Source: Erythrobacter litoralis (lineage in GTDB: Bacteria; Pseudomonadota; Alphaproteobacteria; Sphingomonadales; Sphingomonadaceae). Taken from it: a stretch of 64,000 nt of DNA. Positions 27,455-37,664 of this stretch are shown piece after piece (the stretch's first letter is position 1; every line of letters begins with the position of its first letter). Both the position numbers and the translations under genes were made by a program. The DNA is taken from assembly GCF_029760855.1 (NCBI RefSeq), contig NZ_SOSI01000004.1, positions 186,001 to 250,000 of the forward strand. Reading direction: 5' to 3'. The notes beneath the pieces were generated by a model. The model was not told the DNA's origin, did no database searches, and saw only the letters and a program-made list of their open reading frames with translations.

Positions 27455-29386
27455 TCAGGCCCGTGCTTCCTCCACGCCTGCGCTATTATGGCGCAGCGCA
27501 TTCAGCACCGCGTCTACGATCTGCGGCGCATTGAGGCCGGCTTCGTCGTACTGCTTCGCGGGATCGTCCTGATCTTGGAACACGTCGGGCAGGCGCATGG
27601 TGCGCACCTTCAATCCGTTGTCGGTTAGGCCTTCATCGCTGGCGAAGGTGAGGACGTGAGCGCCGAGCCCGCCGACCGCGCCTTCTTCTAACGTGACTAC
27701 CACTTCGTGCGTGCGCATCAGCCGTTCGATCAGCGCGGTGTCGAGTGGCTTGGCGAAGCGCATGTCGGCCACCGTGGTCGATAGACCCTTTGCCTCCAGC
27801 TGGTCCGCCGCCTTCTTCGCTTCCTCGAGCCGCGCGCCGAGTGACAGGATTGCGACCTTGCTGCCTTCGCGTACGATACGGCCCTTTCCGATCTCCAGCT
27901 TCTCGGGCGTGTCGGGTAGGGCGACTCCGGTGCCGTTGCCGCGCGGATAGCGGAAGGCGATCGGGCCGCTGTCGTGCTCGGCGGCGGTATAAGTCATGTG
28001 GACCAGTTCGGCCTCGTCCGCCGCGGCCATCACCACCATATTCGGCAGCGTCGCGAGATAGGTGATGTCGAAGCTGCCCGCATGGGTCGCCCCGTCTGCA
28101 CCGACCAGCCCGGCCCGGTCGATCGCGAAGCGAACCGGCAGGTTCTGGATCGCGACGTCGTGCACCACTTGGTCGTAGGCGCGCTGAAGGAAGGTGGAAT
28201 AGATCGCCGCAAACGGTCGCATGCCCTGCGCGGCGAGGCCGGCGGCAAAAGTAACACCGTGCTGCTCGGCAATGCCGACATCGAAAGCGCGCTTGGGATG
28301 CGCCTTGGCAAACCGGTCGACGCCCGTTCCGCTCGGCATGGCGGCGGTGATGGCACAAATGCGATTGTCGGTTTCGGCAAGCTTGGCCAAGGTATCACCG
28401 AACACGTTCTGGTAAGCGGGCGGTCCGCCCTTCGATTTCTTCTGCTCGCCGGTGACGACATCGAACTTGGCGACGCCGTGATACTTGTCGGCGCTCGCTT
28501 CGGCGGGGGCATAGCCCTTGCCCTTCTTGGTCACGACATGGACCAGCACCGGCCCCTGACCGCTATCGCGCACGTTCTCCAGCACCGGAACGAGGTGATC
28601 GAGATTGTGGCCGTCGATCGGGCCGACATAGTAAAAGCCGAGTTCCTCGAACATGGTCCCGCCGGTGACCATGCCGCGGGCGTATTCTTCCGCCTTTTCG
28701 AGCCCGCCCCAGACACGGCGACCCATCTTGCGGGCAAGTTTCGAAGCCATGGAGCGCAGGCCGAGATATTCGCTGCTCGAAACCATGCGGGCGAGATAGG
28801 CCGAAAGGCCACCCACAGGCGGAGCAATCGACATGTCGTTGTCGTTGAGGATGACGACGAGGCGGTTGCCCGCCTGCTCGGCATTATTCATCGCCTCATA
28901 GGCCATGCCGGCGCTCATCGCGCCATCGCCGATTACGGCGATACCGCGGCCGGGCTTCTTCTGCAGCTTGTTCGCCATTGCGAAGCCCAGTGCCGCACTG
29001 ATCGAGGTGGAACTGTGCGCCGCGCCGAACGGATCGTATTCGCTTTCGCTGCGCTTGGTGAAGCCGCTGAGACCACCGCCCTGACGCAGGGTACGGATGC
29101 GATCGCGACGGCCGGTCACGATCTTGTGCGGATAGCATTGGTGGCCGACATCCCACACCAGCTTGTCGTTCGGCGTATCGAAGACGTAGTGGATGGCGGT
29201 GGTCAGTTCGACCACGCCGAGCCCGGATCCGAGATGCCCGCCGGTGGTACCAACGGCATCGATCACTTCGGCGCGGAGCTCGTCGGAAAACTGGCGCAGC
29301 TGGCTCTTGTCGAGCTTACGAAGGTCGGCGGGATATTCCACGGTATCGAGAAGCGGTGTGTCGGGTCGCGAAGTCATAGCGGTCAT
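27455..29386 (-). CDS. dxs: 1-deoxy-D-xylulose-5-phosphate synthase
   Basis: 643 residues from the ATG at 29386, chosen because AAGGGG precedes it; a TTG at 29407 and an ATG at 29377 are alternatives. Transketolase-type ThDP enzyme: [30 protein letters not shown], the ThDP motif [19 protein letters not shown] with NDND, the pyrimidine domain with [16 protein letters not shown], and the C-terminal transketolase domain. It condenses pyruvate with glyceraldehyde-3-phosphate as the first step of the MEP isoprenoid pathway, feeding carotenoids and ubiquinone. It stands alone between the PEP-CTERM and Fur-family genes. Confidence 0.97.
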   Translation of the reverse strand: MTAMTSRPDTPLLDTVEYPADLRKLDKSQLRQFSDELRAEVIDAVGTTGGHLGSGLGVVELTTAIHYVFDTPNDKLVWDVGHQCYPHKIVTGRRDRIRTLRQGGGLSGFTKRSESEYDPFGAAHSSTSISAALGFAMANKLQKKPGRGIAVIGDGAMSAGMAYEAMNNAEQAGNRLVVILNDNDMSIAPPVGGLSAYLARMVSSSEYLGLRSMASKLARKMGRRVWGGLEKAEEYARGMVTGGTMFEELGFYYVGPIDGHNLDHLVPVLENVRDSGQGPVLVHVVTKKGKGYAPAEASADKYHGVAKFDVVTGEQKKSKGGPPAYQNVFGDTLAKLAETDNRICAITAAMPSGTGVDRFAKAHPKRAFDVGIAEQHGVTFAAGLAAQGMRPFAAIYSTFLQRAYDQVVHDVAIQNLPVRFAIDRAGLVGADGATHAGSFDITYLATLPNMVVMAAADEAELVHMTYTAAEHDSGPIAFRYPRGNGTGVALPDTPEKLEIGKGRIVREGSKVAILSLGARLEEAKKAADQLEAKGLSTTVADMRFAKPLDTALIERLMRTHEVVVTLEEGAVGGLGAHVLTFASDEGLTDNGLKVRTMRLPDVFQDQDDPAKQYDEAGLNAPQIVDAVLNALRHNSAGVEEARA

Positions 29387-29487
29387 CCCTACACCCCTTG
29401 GTGGCAACTGTCGATTAACGGTTTGTCTATGCTGGTGGGCAGTTGAGCGGCGAGATCAGGCCGCGCTGTCATTATCCCGTGCCGACC

Positions 29488-29955
29488 TCAGGCCGCACAA
29501 TCGTCACACAGCCCGCGCATTTCCACGACTGGCCGCACATCGGTGAATCCCGCATCCTTGCCTGCCTCGCGCAAGGCGCCGGTCACCCGCTCATCGTCGA
29601 GATGGGTGGCCTTGCCGCAATCGTCGCAGATCAGGAAAATGCAGTCGTGACGGCAGCCCGGATGGGTATTGACCAGATAGGCGTTCGCGCTTTCGATGCG
29701 ATTGGCAAGGTTGGTACGCACGAACAGATCGAGAATGCGATAGACACTGTTCGGCGCGACACGCTTGCCGCGTGATTGCGAAAGATTATCGGCAATGTCG
29801 TAGGCCGATGCCGGCTTGTCGTGGCGCGCGAGTTCCTCGAACACGGATTGGCGCATATTCGTCCACTGCTCGCCGGAATCGGTCAAAGTGTGACGTGCAG
29901 CGTCGATCAGGTCGTCGCCGGAATGCTCGTAATGGGAATGCGCATGTGTTGCCAT
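29488..29955 (-). CDS. Fur-family metalloregulator, probably Zur
   Basis: 155 residues from the ATG at 29955, giving the histidine-rich start MATHAHSHYEH. The winged helix spans about 20-95 (MRQSVFEELARHDKPASAYDIADNL, RVAPNSVYRILDLF). The metal and dimerisation half has CRHDCIFLICDDCG and the terminal CDDC. The two CxxC pairs form the structural zinc site of the family. The NLSQ...VAPNSVYRIL reading and the short tail fit Zur better than Fur, so zinc-responsive repression is the best guess. No Zur box was recognised nearby, and regulated zinc-transport genes are not in the window. Confidence 0.85.
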   Translation of the reverse strand: MATHAHSHYEHSGDDLIDAARHTLTDSGEQWTNMRQSVFEELARHDKPASAYDIADNLSQSRGKRVAPNSVYRILDLFVRTNLANRIESANAYLVNTHPGCRHDCIFLICDDCGKATHLDDERVTGALREAGKDAGFTDVRPVVEMRGLCDDCAA

Positions 29956-29998
29956 AGGCGCCAAGATAAGCCCCCCCTGGGGTCGGCGCAAGCCGATG

Positions 29999-30679
29999 TC
30001 AGTTGCGCTGGAAACTGGCGCTGTAAACCCCCGGATACATCCGCTTCAGGGCCGCGACCTTCGGGGCGTCCCAGCGCACGATGTAGCCATGGTTGGGATT
30101 CTTCTGCGCAAAGTCCTGGTGATAGGTCTCGGCCGGGTAGAACGCCTGCGCGCGTTCGATCCTCGTGACGATCGGCTTGTCCCAAACCTTCGCTGCCTTC
30201 AGCTGCGCGATGTAGGCTTTTGCAACCTCGTTCTGCTCTGCCGACATCGGAACGAGGGCGGAGCGGTAGTGCGCGCCGCGATCGGGACCCTGACGATTGA
30301 GCTGCGTCGGGTCCGTGATTACCGAGAAATAGATGCGCAGGAGCTGGTCGTAACGGATCACCGACGGATCGTAGGTAACCTTCACCGCTTCGGCATGGTC
30401 GGTCACACCAGACGAGACGATATCGTACTTCGCGGACCGTTCGGTGTCGCCATGATAGCCCGAAACCGCGCTGGTGACGCCCTTGGTATGGCTGAACACG
30501 GCTTCGACGCCCCAGAAGCAGCCACCTGCGAAGATCGCGGTCTTCAGGCCGTTGCCTTCGTCTGCCGTACGCTGTGCCATCGGCGCCTGGACCACGCTTT
30601 CCGCAGCCAGCGCCGGTTGCATGCACGCCGCGGCGCCGAGCGCGAGCGATCCTGCCATGACAAGCGCGGACTTACGCAT
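29999..30679 (-). CDS. msrA: Peptide-methionine (S)-S-oxide reductase MsrA, exported
   Basis: 226 residues from the ATG at 30679. The same frame is open far upstream but reads as random basic sequence. A signal peptide ends near ALAAES. The core has the catalytic FAGGCFWG with Cys54, then GYHGDTERSAKYDIVSSGVTDHAEAV, typical of MsrA, and AYIAQLKAAKVWDKPIVT near the end. It reduces methionine-S-sulfoxide, here probably in the periplasm, as partner to the exported MsrB. Its ATG shares a base with the stop of a 43-residue membrane microprotein gene, so the two are coupled. Confidence 0.93.
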   Translation of the reverse strand: MRKSALVMAGSLALGAAACMQPALAAESVVQAPMAQRTADEGNGLKTAIFAGGCFWGVEAVFSHTKGVTSAVSGYHGDTERSAKYDIVSSGVTDHAEAVKVTYDPSVIRYDQLLRIYFSVITDPTQLNRQGPDRGAHYRSALVPMSAEQNEVAKAYIAQLKAAKVWDKPIVTRIERAQAFYPAETYHQDFAQKNPNHGYIVRWDAPKVAALKRMYPGVYSASFQRN

Positions 30680-30810
30680 CAAAACAGCGTCGCGAGGAAT
30701 TGCGGAACGGCGTCGAAGACAACCTTGCCGCTGGTGAAGGCGACAAGGAGAGTGCCGGCAGCGAAGCCGACGCCAAAATTGCGGGCGAGGTCGGAAGTGA
30801 ATAGCGTCAT
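30679..30810 (-). CDS. 43-residue membrane microprotein coupled to msrA
   Basis: A short frame starting at 30810 with GAAAGA-rich sequence before the ATG and ending in a TGA that shares its last base with the msrA start. The product, MTLFTSDLARNFGVGFAAG..., contains one predicted membrane helix (about residues 10-32) and ends with DAVPQFLATLF. The tight coupling and clean membrane profile argue for a real gene. The function is unknown; a membrane partner of MsrA is possible but is inference. Confidence 0.6.
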   Translation of the reverse strand: MTLFTSDLARNFGVGFAAGTLLVAFTSGKVVFDAVPQFLATLF

Positions 30811-30908
30811 CGTGCGGTCTTTCTTTCGATTGACCAGATGGGTAGCCGATTCGGAATTGCAACGGGCTGAATAGCGCGGTTGCCTTGCGTTCAGCCCGAT
30901 AGTTCGGA

Positions 30909-32498
30909 TCAGTGCCGGAAGTGGCGCATCCCGGTGAAGACCATTGCCAGATTGTGCTCGTTCGCTGCTGCGATCACTTCTTCGTCGCGGATCGAGCCGC
31001 CCGGCTGGATGATCGCCGTCGCGCCGGCTTCCGCCGCTGCCAGCAATCCATCGGCGAAGGGGAAGAAGGCATCGGAGGCGACGGCGCTGCCGACCGTATG
31101 GGGCGCGCTCCAGCCGTACTTCTCGGCGGCTTCGGCCGCCTTCATCGCGGCGATGCGCGAACTGTCGCGGCGATTCATCTGGCCCGCACCGATCCCCGCG
31201 GTCGCCCCGTCCTTGGCGTAGACGATAGCGTTGGACTTTACGTGGCGGGCGATCGTCCATGCGAACAGGCAGTCCTTCAGTTCCTGCTCGCTCGGCTGGC
31301 GCTCGGTCACGATCTTCAAGTCGTCCGCCAAGATCGCGCCATTGTCGCGCGTCTGCACCAGGAGACCGCCCGCGATGACGACCTGCGTCACGCCCGGCCG
31401 GCGCGGATCGGGCAAGCCGTCGGTAATCAGCAGGCGCAGGTTTTTCTTTTTGGCGAAGGAAGCGCGGGCCGCATCGTCCGCACCCGGCGCGACGACGACT
31501 TCGGTGAAGATCTCGCAGATCGCGTCCGCCGTCGGGCCGTCGAGCGGGACGTTGGTGGCGACGATGCCGCCGAACGCGGAGACGCTATCGCATTCGAGCG
31601 CCGCATTCCATGCCTCCAGCAAAGTGCCGCGCTGCGCCACGCCGCACGGATTGGCGTGCTTGACGATCACCACCGCCGGCGCGCCTCCCGCGAATTCACC
31701 CGCCAGTTCGAGCGCTGCATTGGCATCGTTGTAATTGTTGTAGCTCAGCTCTTTGCCTTGCACCTGCTCGGCTTGCGGCAGGCCAGGGGCCATGACTCGC
31801 TGCGGTACGTACAGCGCCGCCTGCTGGTGCGGGTTCTCGCCATAACGCAGGGTCGAATGCAGGCGCGAGGCCACCGCGCGGCGTTCAGGAAAGGTCTCCC
31901 CTTGGTCGGCATAGGCGAACCACTGGCTGATCGCCGCGTCGTAGGCAGCCGTCGCAGCAAAGGCTTTCGCAGCCATCCGCTTCCGAAAATCTTCACTCGT
32001 TGCCCCGTCTCCGGCGTCGAGTTCGGCCAGCAGCGTATCGTAATCCGCCGGATCGGTGAGGATGGTGACGTAGCGGTGGTTCTTCGCCGCGCTGCGGACC
32101 ATGCTGGGCCCGCCGATGTCGATATTCTCGATCACCTCGTCGCGTTCGGCACCCTGGGCCACCGTCTGCTCGAACGGGTACAGATTGACGACGACCAAAT
32201 CGATCGCGCCGATCCCGTGCTCTTCCATCGCTGCGGCATGGTCCGCATCGTCGCGCACTGCGAGAAGTCCGCCATGTACCATCGGATGCAGCGTCTTTAC
32301 CCGGCCGTCCATCATTTCGGGAAAGCCGGTGAGGTCCGACACGTCGCGCACGTCGAGGCCCGCTTCGCGCAAAGCCTTCGCCGTGCCGCCGGTCGATACC
32401 AGTTCCACCCCGCGCGCCGCCAGTGCCTTGCCCAATTCGGCCAGCCCGCTCTTGTCGGAGACGGACAGCAGCGCCCGCCGGATTGCAGTGTCGGTCAC
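30909..32498 (-). CDS. purH: Bifunctional AICAR formyltransferase / IMP cyclohydrolase
   Basis: 529 residues from a GTG at 32498, the usual PurH length. The reading before it belongs to the overlapping upstream gene in another frame. The N-terminal IMP cyclohydrolase domain (1-200) has [35 protein letters not shown] and GRVKTLHP. The formyltransferase domain has the catalytic [12 protein letters not shown] and the late [13 protein letters not shown] and [10 protein letters not shown]. It catalyses the last two steps of IMP synthesis in the cytoplasm. It follows the heparinase-like gene by seven bases, in an operon with rpe. Confidence 0.97.
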   Translation of the reverse strand: MTDTAIRRALLSVSDKSGLAELGKALAARGVELVSTGGTAKALREAGLDVRDVSDLTGFPEMMDGRVKTLHPMVHGGLLAVRDDADHAAAMEEHGIGAIDLVVVNLYPFEQTVAQGAERDEVIENIDIGGPSMVRSAAKNHRYVTILTDPADYDTLLAELDAGDGATSEDFRKRMAAKAFAATAAYDAAISQWFAYADQGETFPERRAVASRLHSTLRYGENPHQQAALYVPQRVMAPGLPQAEQVQGKELSYNNYNDANAALELAGEFAGGAPAVVIVKHANPCGVAQRGTLLEAWNAALECDSVSAFGGIVATNVPLDGPTADAICEIFTEVVVAPGADDAARASFAKKKNLRLLITDGLPDPRRPGVTQVVIAGGLLVQTRDNGAILADDLKIVTERQPSEQELKDCLFAWTIARHVKSNAIVYAKDGATAGIGAGQMNRRDSSRIAAMKAAEAAEKYGWSAPHTVGSAVASDAFFPFADGLLAAAEAGATAIIQPGGSIRDEEVIAAANEHNLAMVFTGMRHFRH

Positions 32499-32505
32499 GT
32501 GAAAA

Positions 32506-34377
32506 TCATCCCATTCGTTTGAGCAGCCATGGGAAGCTTCCCCCGCCGCGCGCCGCCAGTCCTTCGGCGACGAGTTGCTTGGTGCCATGTGGCCTGCCGC
32601 TGCCATCGACCCACAGGCTGTCTTCCACCGACAGCGTGGCGGCATCTTCTTCGCCGCCGAGCCGGAATTGCCAGCGCGTGCCGTCCGGCAAAGTCAGCGC
32701 TGCACCGCGCCTGTCGTCCGACAGAACAGCCTCCACGCCGCGGCCCAGATGGAAGCGCATCGCAAAGCCGATCTTGCCCCTTTTGCCGCTGCGCCCCGTG
32801 GGCTCGAGCACATCTTCGCCCAGCAGTTCGAGGCCGTCTTCTGCCAGTACTAGCCGCCGCCGATGCGACAGACCGAAGCGCGAGACATAGCCATTATGCG
32901 CCGCGTCCAACCGGATCGCCTTGCGCCCCCGGCCCTCGATCCGGCTGCGTGCGATATCGACCTCTTCCACACCCTTGCCGATCTGGCCCTTGATCAGGAC
33001 GGCGGTAGAGTTCGTGTCGTCCAGAACCAGCGTCGAATGCGCTGCCGTTCCGCGCAGGCCCTGTTCGATTCGCGCGGGAACGAGCGCTCCTGCATATTCC
33101 GCGCCCCCGCAATTGACGATAATGCGCTGGCCCTCATGGCTGAATTCGAACGCGAGAGTGGAAGCGCAACCATGGCGCGCGTGTTTGTTGCGCGGCGGAG
33201 GTGCGGCATCCAGCACGACGATGCCTTTCTGCGCCCGCGCCCTCTGATAGCCCCATTGCTCGCCGGCGTTGAGCGCGCGCGCGCGCACGCCGGTCGCGGC
33301 GACCAGATCGTCCATCCGCTCGGCGGAAATGGCACCGGAACCTTGCCAGCACCCCAGGCCCCGATCGCCCATCCTGAGGGCCAGCAATGCCGGGATCATC
33401 AGGCCGAGCAAGGTCTCGATCGCGGAAAGCGGCTCGCGCCCGACCGCCTCGTAACACGCGCGCAGGTCGATCAGCACCTCGATCGCGGCGATCTGCGCCG
33501 AAGGACTGCGCGACAGTACGCCGCCATCGTCGCACACCAGTTCGCCGAGCGCGCGCAGCAGCCCGGCCTCGGCATAGAGACGCCGCGGCTTGCCGTCCGG
33601 CAGCAAGAGGCCGGCGGCGACCAGCGCGGCCCAGCTGGTCACCTTGGCAAGCCGGTCATCCTCGCTTGAAACCTTGCGATCCAGCCAGCGCGCATTGGTT
33701 TCCAGCGCCGCGAGATAGGTCGGTTTGATCCGCCCGCCCTCACCCGACAGCACGAGAGGCGCATGGACCAGCCATGCCATGACCCGCAATCCCGCATGCT
33801 CGACAGTCCATGCCGGCCCTTTCCCGGTTTCACGGTTCTGCGCATTCCACGCCGCGAAGATCCGGCCCGCCGTGGCAGCACATTGGGTGCGCGGGGCACA
33901 AGCGGCGAGATCGCGCATCCAAGTAAAGCCATGAACAGCGTGGAGGAAAGGCGGGGTCAGCGCCGCGACCGCCCGATAGTCGAGCTTCTTGATCGGCACC
34001 TTCATGCCGGCGACCAGCAATTGTCCTGCGCGCAAAGCCATGCCCGCCGCGCGGTCGCCCACCAGTGGACTGTCCACCGTGCCCAGCAGCTTCGGCTTCG
34101 CAGGCTTGCGCAGGGGCGCGCACAGGACCGCGCCTGGCACACCCATCCGGTACGCCCAGCGGATCGCCGCATCGATCGGCCCGGTATCGCGCGGCTTGAG
34201 GTCCGACAGGACGAGCGAGTGCGAAGGGTCCAACGGCGCGCCTTCGGAGAGGATCGGCTTGGCCGCGCGCTCGACCACCAGCGGCTCAGCGTTTTCTCCC
34301 AGCGGCAGCGCCCGCTTTTCGGCCGCCGCTCTACCGGAGCCGCGCTGCGACAGGAGGTCGCCCACCGCCTTGTTCAT
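32506..34377 (-). CDS. Heparinase II/III-family protein
   Basis: 623 residues from the ATG at 34377, which overlaps the rpe stop (ATGA). An alpha/alpha-barrel region of about 350 residues ([38 protein letters not shown]) is followed by a beta-sandwich domain with [29 protein letters not shown] and [13 protein letters not shown]. This is the layout of heparinase II/III-like polysaccharide lyases and of a conserved alphaproteobacterial family often found between rpe and purH. No signal peptide is seen, so a cytoplasmic role is likely and true heparin cleavage is doubtful. Confidence 0.83.
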   Translation of the reverse strand: MNKAVGDLLSQRGSGRAAAEKRALPLGENAEPLVVERAAKPILSEGAPLDPSHSLVLSDLKPRDTGPIDAAIRWAYRMGVPGAVLCAPLRKPAKPKLLGTVDSPLVGDRAAGMALRAGQLLVAGMKVPIKKLDYRAVAALTPPFLHAVHGFTWMRDLAACAPRTQCAATAGRIFAAWNAQNRETGKGPAWTVEHAGLRVMAWLVHAPLVLSGEGGRIKPTYLAALETNARWLDRKVSSEDDRLAKVTSWAALVAAGLLLPDGKPRRLYAEAGLLRALGELVCDDGGVLSRSPSAQIAAIEVLIDLRACYEAVGREPLSAIETLLGLMIPALLALRMGDRGLGCWQGSGAISAERMDDLVAATGVRARALNAGEQWGYQRARAQKGIVVLDAAPPPRNKHARHGCASTLAFEFSHEGQRIIVNCGGAEYAGALVPARIEQGLRGTAAHSTLVLDDTNSTAVLIKGQIGKGVEEVDIARSRIEGRGRKAIRLDAAHNGYVSRFGLSHRRRLVLAEDGLELLGEDVLEPTGRSGKRGKIGFAMRFHLGRGVEAVLSDDRRGAALTLPDGTRWQFRLGGEEDAATLSVEDSLWVDGSGRPHGTKQLVAEGLAARGGGSFPWLLKRMG

Positions 34378-35036
34378 GCCGCACCCTTCAGCGCGGCGAT
34401 ATTCGCCGCGTAGCGATCCGGCCCACCCTTGAACGATGCGGAACCCGCGACCAGCACATCCGCACCCGCCTCGACACACAAGGGCGCCGTCGCCGAATCG
34501 ACACCGCCATCGACCTCGAGCCGGATATCCTTGCCGGCCTTCTCGATCATCTTGCGGATCGCTTCGATCTTACGGAGCTGCGAATGGATGAAGCTCTGCC
34601 CGCCGAAACCGGGATTGACGCTCATCACCAGAACGAGATCGATCTCTTCGATCAGGTAATCGAGCATTTTGGCCGGCGTGCCCGGATTGAGCACGACGCC
34701 CGCCTTCTTACCGAGCGCCTTGATTGCCTGAACCGTGCGGTGGATATGTGGCCCGGCTTCGGGATGGACGGTAATGATATCCGCGCCCGCTTCGGCGAAC
34801 GCTTCCAGATACGGATCGACCGGGGCGATCATCAGGTGGACGTCGAACGGCTTGTCGCTATGCGGACGCAGCGCCTTTATCACGGCTGGACCAATGGTGA
34901 TATTGGGCGCGAAATGCCCGTCCATCACGTCGATATGAATCCAGTCCGCACCCGCCTCGTCGATCGCGCGCACTTCTTCGCCGAGCCGTGCGAAATCGGC
35001 CGAAAGGATAGAGGGAGAGATGAGCGGTGCGGACAT
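34374..35036 (-). CDS. rpe: Ribulose-phosphate 3-epimerase
   Basis: 220 residues from the ATG at 35036; a TTG six bases earlier is the alternative. A TIM-barrel with family motifs [64 protein letters not shown] and [12 protein letters not shown], which carry the metal-binding His/Asp residues and the phosphate loop. It interconverts ribulose-5-phosphate and xylulose-5-phosphate in the pentose phosphate pathway. First gene of the rpe / heparinase-like / purH run. Confidence 0.97.
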   Translation of the reverse strand: MSAPLISPSILSADFARLGEEVRAIDEAGADWIHIDVMDGHFAPNITIGPAVIKALRPHSDKPFDVHLMIAPVDPYLEAFAEAGADIITVHPEAGPHIHRTVQAIKALGKKAGVVLNPGTPAKMLDYLIEEIDLVLVMSVNPGFGGQSFIHSQLRKIEAIRKMIEKAGKDIRLEVDGGVDSATAPLCVEAGADVLVAGSASFKGGPDRYAANIAALKGAA

Positions 35037-35206
35037 CGGCAATACCGGAGACGGGAAGGTCCGCCTGCCCTACTCGCGCAGCAGTGCGGAGAACAATGCA
35101 AAAGGAAGCCTTTTCCACCGCCTCCTCGCATATACGTCTCGACGCATCGATTGTGCAGCCGTTCGAGTAGTTCTACATACAGTCTCATGGGTCCTCGCGT
35201 AATTCA

Positions 35207-35262
35207 GGGCCAATTAAGCGCGAAAAGGCCAAACCCCTAGGCAACCGGGCGGCGTAGTCCGC
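35207..35262 (+). promoter_or_regulatory. Possible structured leader of the DUF2141 gene
   Basis: Upstream of the ATG at 35285 there is a G/C-rich segment with a hairpin (GGCGG, then CCGCC, within GGGCGGCGTAGTCCGCCG) preceded by AAGGCCAAACCCCTAGGCAACC. It does not match a riboswitch class I can name. It could be a simple 5' leader structure. Confidence 0.3.
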
Positions 35263-35284
35263 CGACAAGCTTTTGGGGCCATTC

Positions 35285-35770
35285 ATGAATTACGTAACAC
35301 TCGCAGCAACCACTGCTGCTCTAGCGCTGACGGGGCTCGCGGCTCCGGCAAACGCGCAGTACCGCCAAGAGATCCGCAATAACCCGGCGAAGTGTGCTGG
35401 CGACAAGTCCGCCGTCTGGGTCACGCTGACCGGCATAAAGGAAAGCAAAGGCACCATTCGCGTCCAGTCCTATCGCGGCACCAAGGAAGACTGGCTTGAA
35501 AGCGGGCGCTGGATCTATCGCATGGAAGCGCCGGCAAAGGCGGGGACGATGCGGTTCTGCATGCCGCTACCGGGCGCCGGAACCTATGGCATTGCGGTAC
35601 GCCACGACGTCAACGGCAACGGCGATACCGACATCTTCACCGATGGCGGCGCAATGTCGAACAATCCCAGCCTGAACATCTTCAATCTCGGCAAGCCGAG
35701 CTACAAGAAGACGCGCTTCGATGTCGGCAACCGTGCGGAAAGCATTACCCTGCAGATGCGTTATCGCTGA
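35285..35770 (+). CDS. DUF2141 exported protein (paralogue 1)
   Basis: 161 residues from the ATG at 35285. A signal peptide ends at ANAQY. The DUF2141 beta-sandwich shows WVTLTGIKESKGTIRVQSY, GTYGIAVRHDVNGNGDTDI and the C-terminal ESITLQMRYR. The acidic DVNGNGDTD loop could bind a metal ion, by analogy with calcium loops. Members are periplasmic and of unknown function. Its 3' end overlaps the convergent Tam41-like gene by ten bases. A second DUF2141 gene lies at 39925. Confidence 0.8.
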   Translation: MNYVTLAATTAALALTGLAAPANAQYRQEIRNNPAKCAGDKSAVWVTLTGIKESKGTIRVQSYRGTKEDWLESGRWIYRMEAPAKAGTMRFCMPLPGAGTYGIAVRHDVNGNGDTDIFTDGGAMSNNPSLNIFNLGKPSYKKTRFDVGNRAESITLQMRYR

Positions 35771-36663
35771 TTGCTGCGGCGCTTGCGGTGCCATAGCTCC
35801 AGGCCTGCGCCGGGCATCGCCAGCAAGGGATGCTCGCGCCTGAAACGCGTCACTTCCAGCGCGAAGCCGGTATGGCGCTCGAGCTTCCACGCCGCATAAT
35901 CGGCCGCGCCGTCGAAGGTAAGCGCGGCTTTGGCGAGACGCATGATGTTGAGCGGCTTTCCCAGCCGGCGCCGGGCGCTCCAGTACGAAGCAATTTGAGC
36001 TTTCTCGCCCGATGTCAGAATCGGCGTCATGAGGCGGTCCGCACGTCGGAATGGCAGCGATTGCGCGTCCCAAGCGGCTGCCAACAGTCCGTCAAAGTGG
36101 TCCGCATTCAGTTCGAGTATTGCATTTTCACGACCGGGTTTCTCGATGCGAAATTCCGACCGATAGGTTTCGCGAAACAGCGCCCGCCAGAATGCCTGTT
36201 CCGTGCCCGTATGTGGCCCCAGCGCTGCCGCCATCCGGCTAGCTGTCATCGCCGCTGCCGCAATGGCATGCGCAGTCGCCAATTCAGCCTTCATATCCTT
36301 CCGATAGACGAGTGTCGCCGGCTGCACGAACCGTGTCCAGATCGTCGTATCGCGCGTTTCCCCGGCGGCTGCGGCGTGAAACTTTTCGAGTGACATGACG
36401 GCGATCTTCGCACGCAAGACCGCGCCGCCAATCGCGTATTCGCGATAGCCGATCCGAGGCCAGATCCTTTCGATCTGCGCGCCCGGCAGGAGAATGTAGA
36501 AATCCAGTACGCCGTCGAGCGATCCGGTGCGAAGGTTCGAGCCGTAGAACAAAACGCTTTGTGCCGAATGTTCGATGCCCAGCTTTTCTGCGAACTGTTC
36601 CACCTCCGGTGCCACCTCGCGATCGAGCGACTGCCACACGCGGTCTGCAAGATCGTCGGTCAC
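35761..36663 (-). CDS. Tam41-like nucleotidyltransferase, putative CTP:phosphatidate cytidylyltransferase
   Basis: 300 residues, cytoplasmic. The nucleotidyltransferase-type motif VLFYGSNLRTGSLDGVLDFYILL near residues 38-60 has the G-S and D-F layout of mitochondrial Tam41 proteins. A beta segment AVLRAKIAVMSLEKF, TTIWTRFVQPATLVY, and a C-terminal FWRALFRETYRSEFRIEKPG helix region follow the Tam41 order of features. Tam41 makes CDP-diacylglycerol from phosphatidate and CTP. The gene overlaps by ATGA the stop of a diacylglycerol-kinase-type gene, whose product could be its substrate. The assignment is by eye and needs profile support. Confidence 0.55.
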   Translation of the reverse strand: MTDDLADRVWQSLDREVAPEVEQFAEKLGIEHSAQSVLFYGSNLRTGSLDGVLDFYILLPGAQIERIWPRIGYREYAIGGAVLRAKIAVMSLEKFHAAAAGETRDTTIWTRFVQPATLVYRKDMKAELATAHAIAAAAMTASRMAAALGPHTGTEQAFWRALFRETYRSEFRIEKPGRENAILELNADHFDGLLAAAWDAQSLPFRRADRLMTPILTSGEKAQIASYWSARRRLGKPLNIMRLAKAALTFDGAADYAAWKLERHTGFALEVTRFRREHPLLAMPGAGLELWHRKRRSNQR

Positions 36664-37610
36664 GGGGCTACGAAACTTAGATGCGGCCCCTGCATGACCA
36701 CATACGAGCCCGCCTCGAACGTTTCGCCGTCGAGAACGAACTTGTCGCCGATCTCCATCTCAAATCCTTCGACGGAAAGGTGGTGCAGCCCCCCTCTGTC
36801 AAGCCATCGCGGATGCCATCCGGCGAGCATGGCCGGCACGAAGCCCATGATGCGGCGCCGCGGCGCATCGAGAACCGCGAGCCTGATACCCTTTTGCCCT
36901 TTTCCGAACAGCTTTATGCCGAGCGGCATCCGGTTTAGCGTGGACGCAAGGAGGATGCTCCGCCGCCCCTGCTCTCCGTATCGCGAATGCGGGAGTTCCA
37001 CACCGGTTTGCGCATCGGTCAAACGCATAACCGTGCCGCGGCGCCAGCTGCTTTTGCTGGAGCCAAAGATGGTTTGTCCGATGCCCCAGAGTGACGTGAG
37101 GCCGACCGCGAGAGAATCGAAAAAGCCCATGCGGTGCGCATCCTGACCGCTATTGACTCCGAGCGTGAAAATGCCTGCGCCGAGGATAAATCCGAACATC
37201 GTTCGGCTTTCACTCTCCATTCGAGAGCGAATTTCCAGCGGACGGCGCTTGAGCCGCCGACCGTTCACGAATGCTTCGACTGCCTCGTTCAAAGACCAGT
37301 CCGCCGGCGCACCCAGATCGGCATTGAGTGCGTTCGTCTTTCCACGCGGCAGAACCGCGATTGCAGGCCAGCCGTCGGTAAAGATATCCCTGCCCAGAGA
37401 CAGCACATCGCGTACGGTCCCATCACCGCCGCTGATAACCAGGCAATCGATGCCGTTCGCAGCGAACCTGCGCAACGCTTCGGGAATATCGGCCTTGGTT
37501 CGCGGTTCGGCCAAATCGATCGCGGCGCTCGGCGTTTTACCTGGTGTGCGTCCCTTATTGCGGTGACTACGGGCGTTGTAGATAACGCCGACAGACGGCT
37601 GCGGCGACAT
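36660..37610 (-). CDS. Diacylglycerol/sphingoid-type lipid kinase
   Basis: 316 residues from the ATG at 37610 (MSPQPSVGVIYNARSHRNKG); an ATG at 37664 would add 18 residues without a ribosome site. The DAGK catalytic domain has CLVISGGDGTVRDVL, the nucleotide-binding GGDGT loop, followed by AVLPRGKTNALNADLG. The C-terminal beta domain ends in FVLDGETFEAGSYVVM. It phosphorylates a lipid alcohol such as diacylglycerol or a sphingoid base at the membrane; sphingomonads make sphingolipids, so the latter is possible. It is translationally coupled to the Tam41-like gene downstream. Confidence 0.85.
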   Translation of the reverse strand: MSPQPSVGVIYNARSHRNKGRTPGKTPSAAIDLAEPRTKADIPEALRRFAANGIDCLVISGGDGTVRDVLSLGRDIFTDGWPAIAVLPRGKTNALNADLGAPADWSLNEAVEAFVNGRRLKRRPLEIRSRMESESRTMFGFILGAGIFTLGVNSGQDAHRMGFFDSLAVGLTSLWGIGQTIFGSSKSSWRRGTVMRLTDAQTGVELPHSRYGEQGRRSILLASTLNRMPLGIKLFGKGQKGIRLAVLDAPRRRIMGFVPAMLAGWHPRWLDRGGLHHLSVEGFEMEIGDKFVLDGETFEAGSYVVMQGPHLSFVAP

Positions 37611-37664
37611 CGCCCCAGAGCTTACTTGCCTATCTGCATTCCACGGATCGGGTATCCTCGCCAT

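Noticed and set aside
27974..29446. 490-codon open frame on the plus strand opposite dxs
   Set aside because: It is the antisense shadow of a GC-rich gene; the product has no domain, and dxs on the minus strand is certain.
30912..32522. 536-codon open frame on the plus strand opposite purH
   Set aside because: Antisense shadow of purH with arginine/histidine-rich random composition and no recognisable motif.
32506..34377. A true heparin or alginate lyase acting outside the cell
   Set aside because: No signal peptide, and the gene sits in a conserved housekeeping run between rpe and purH.
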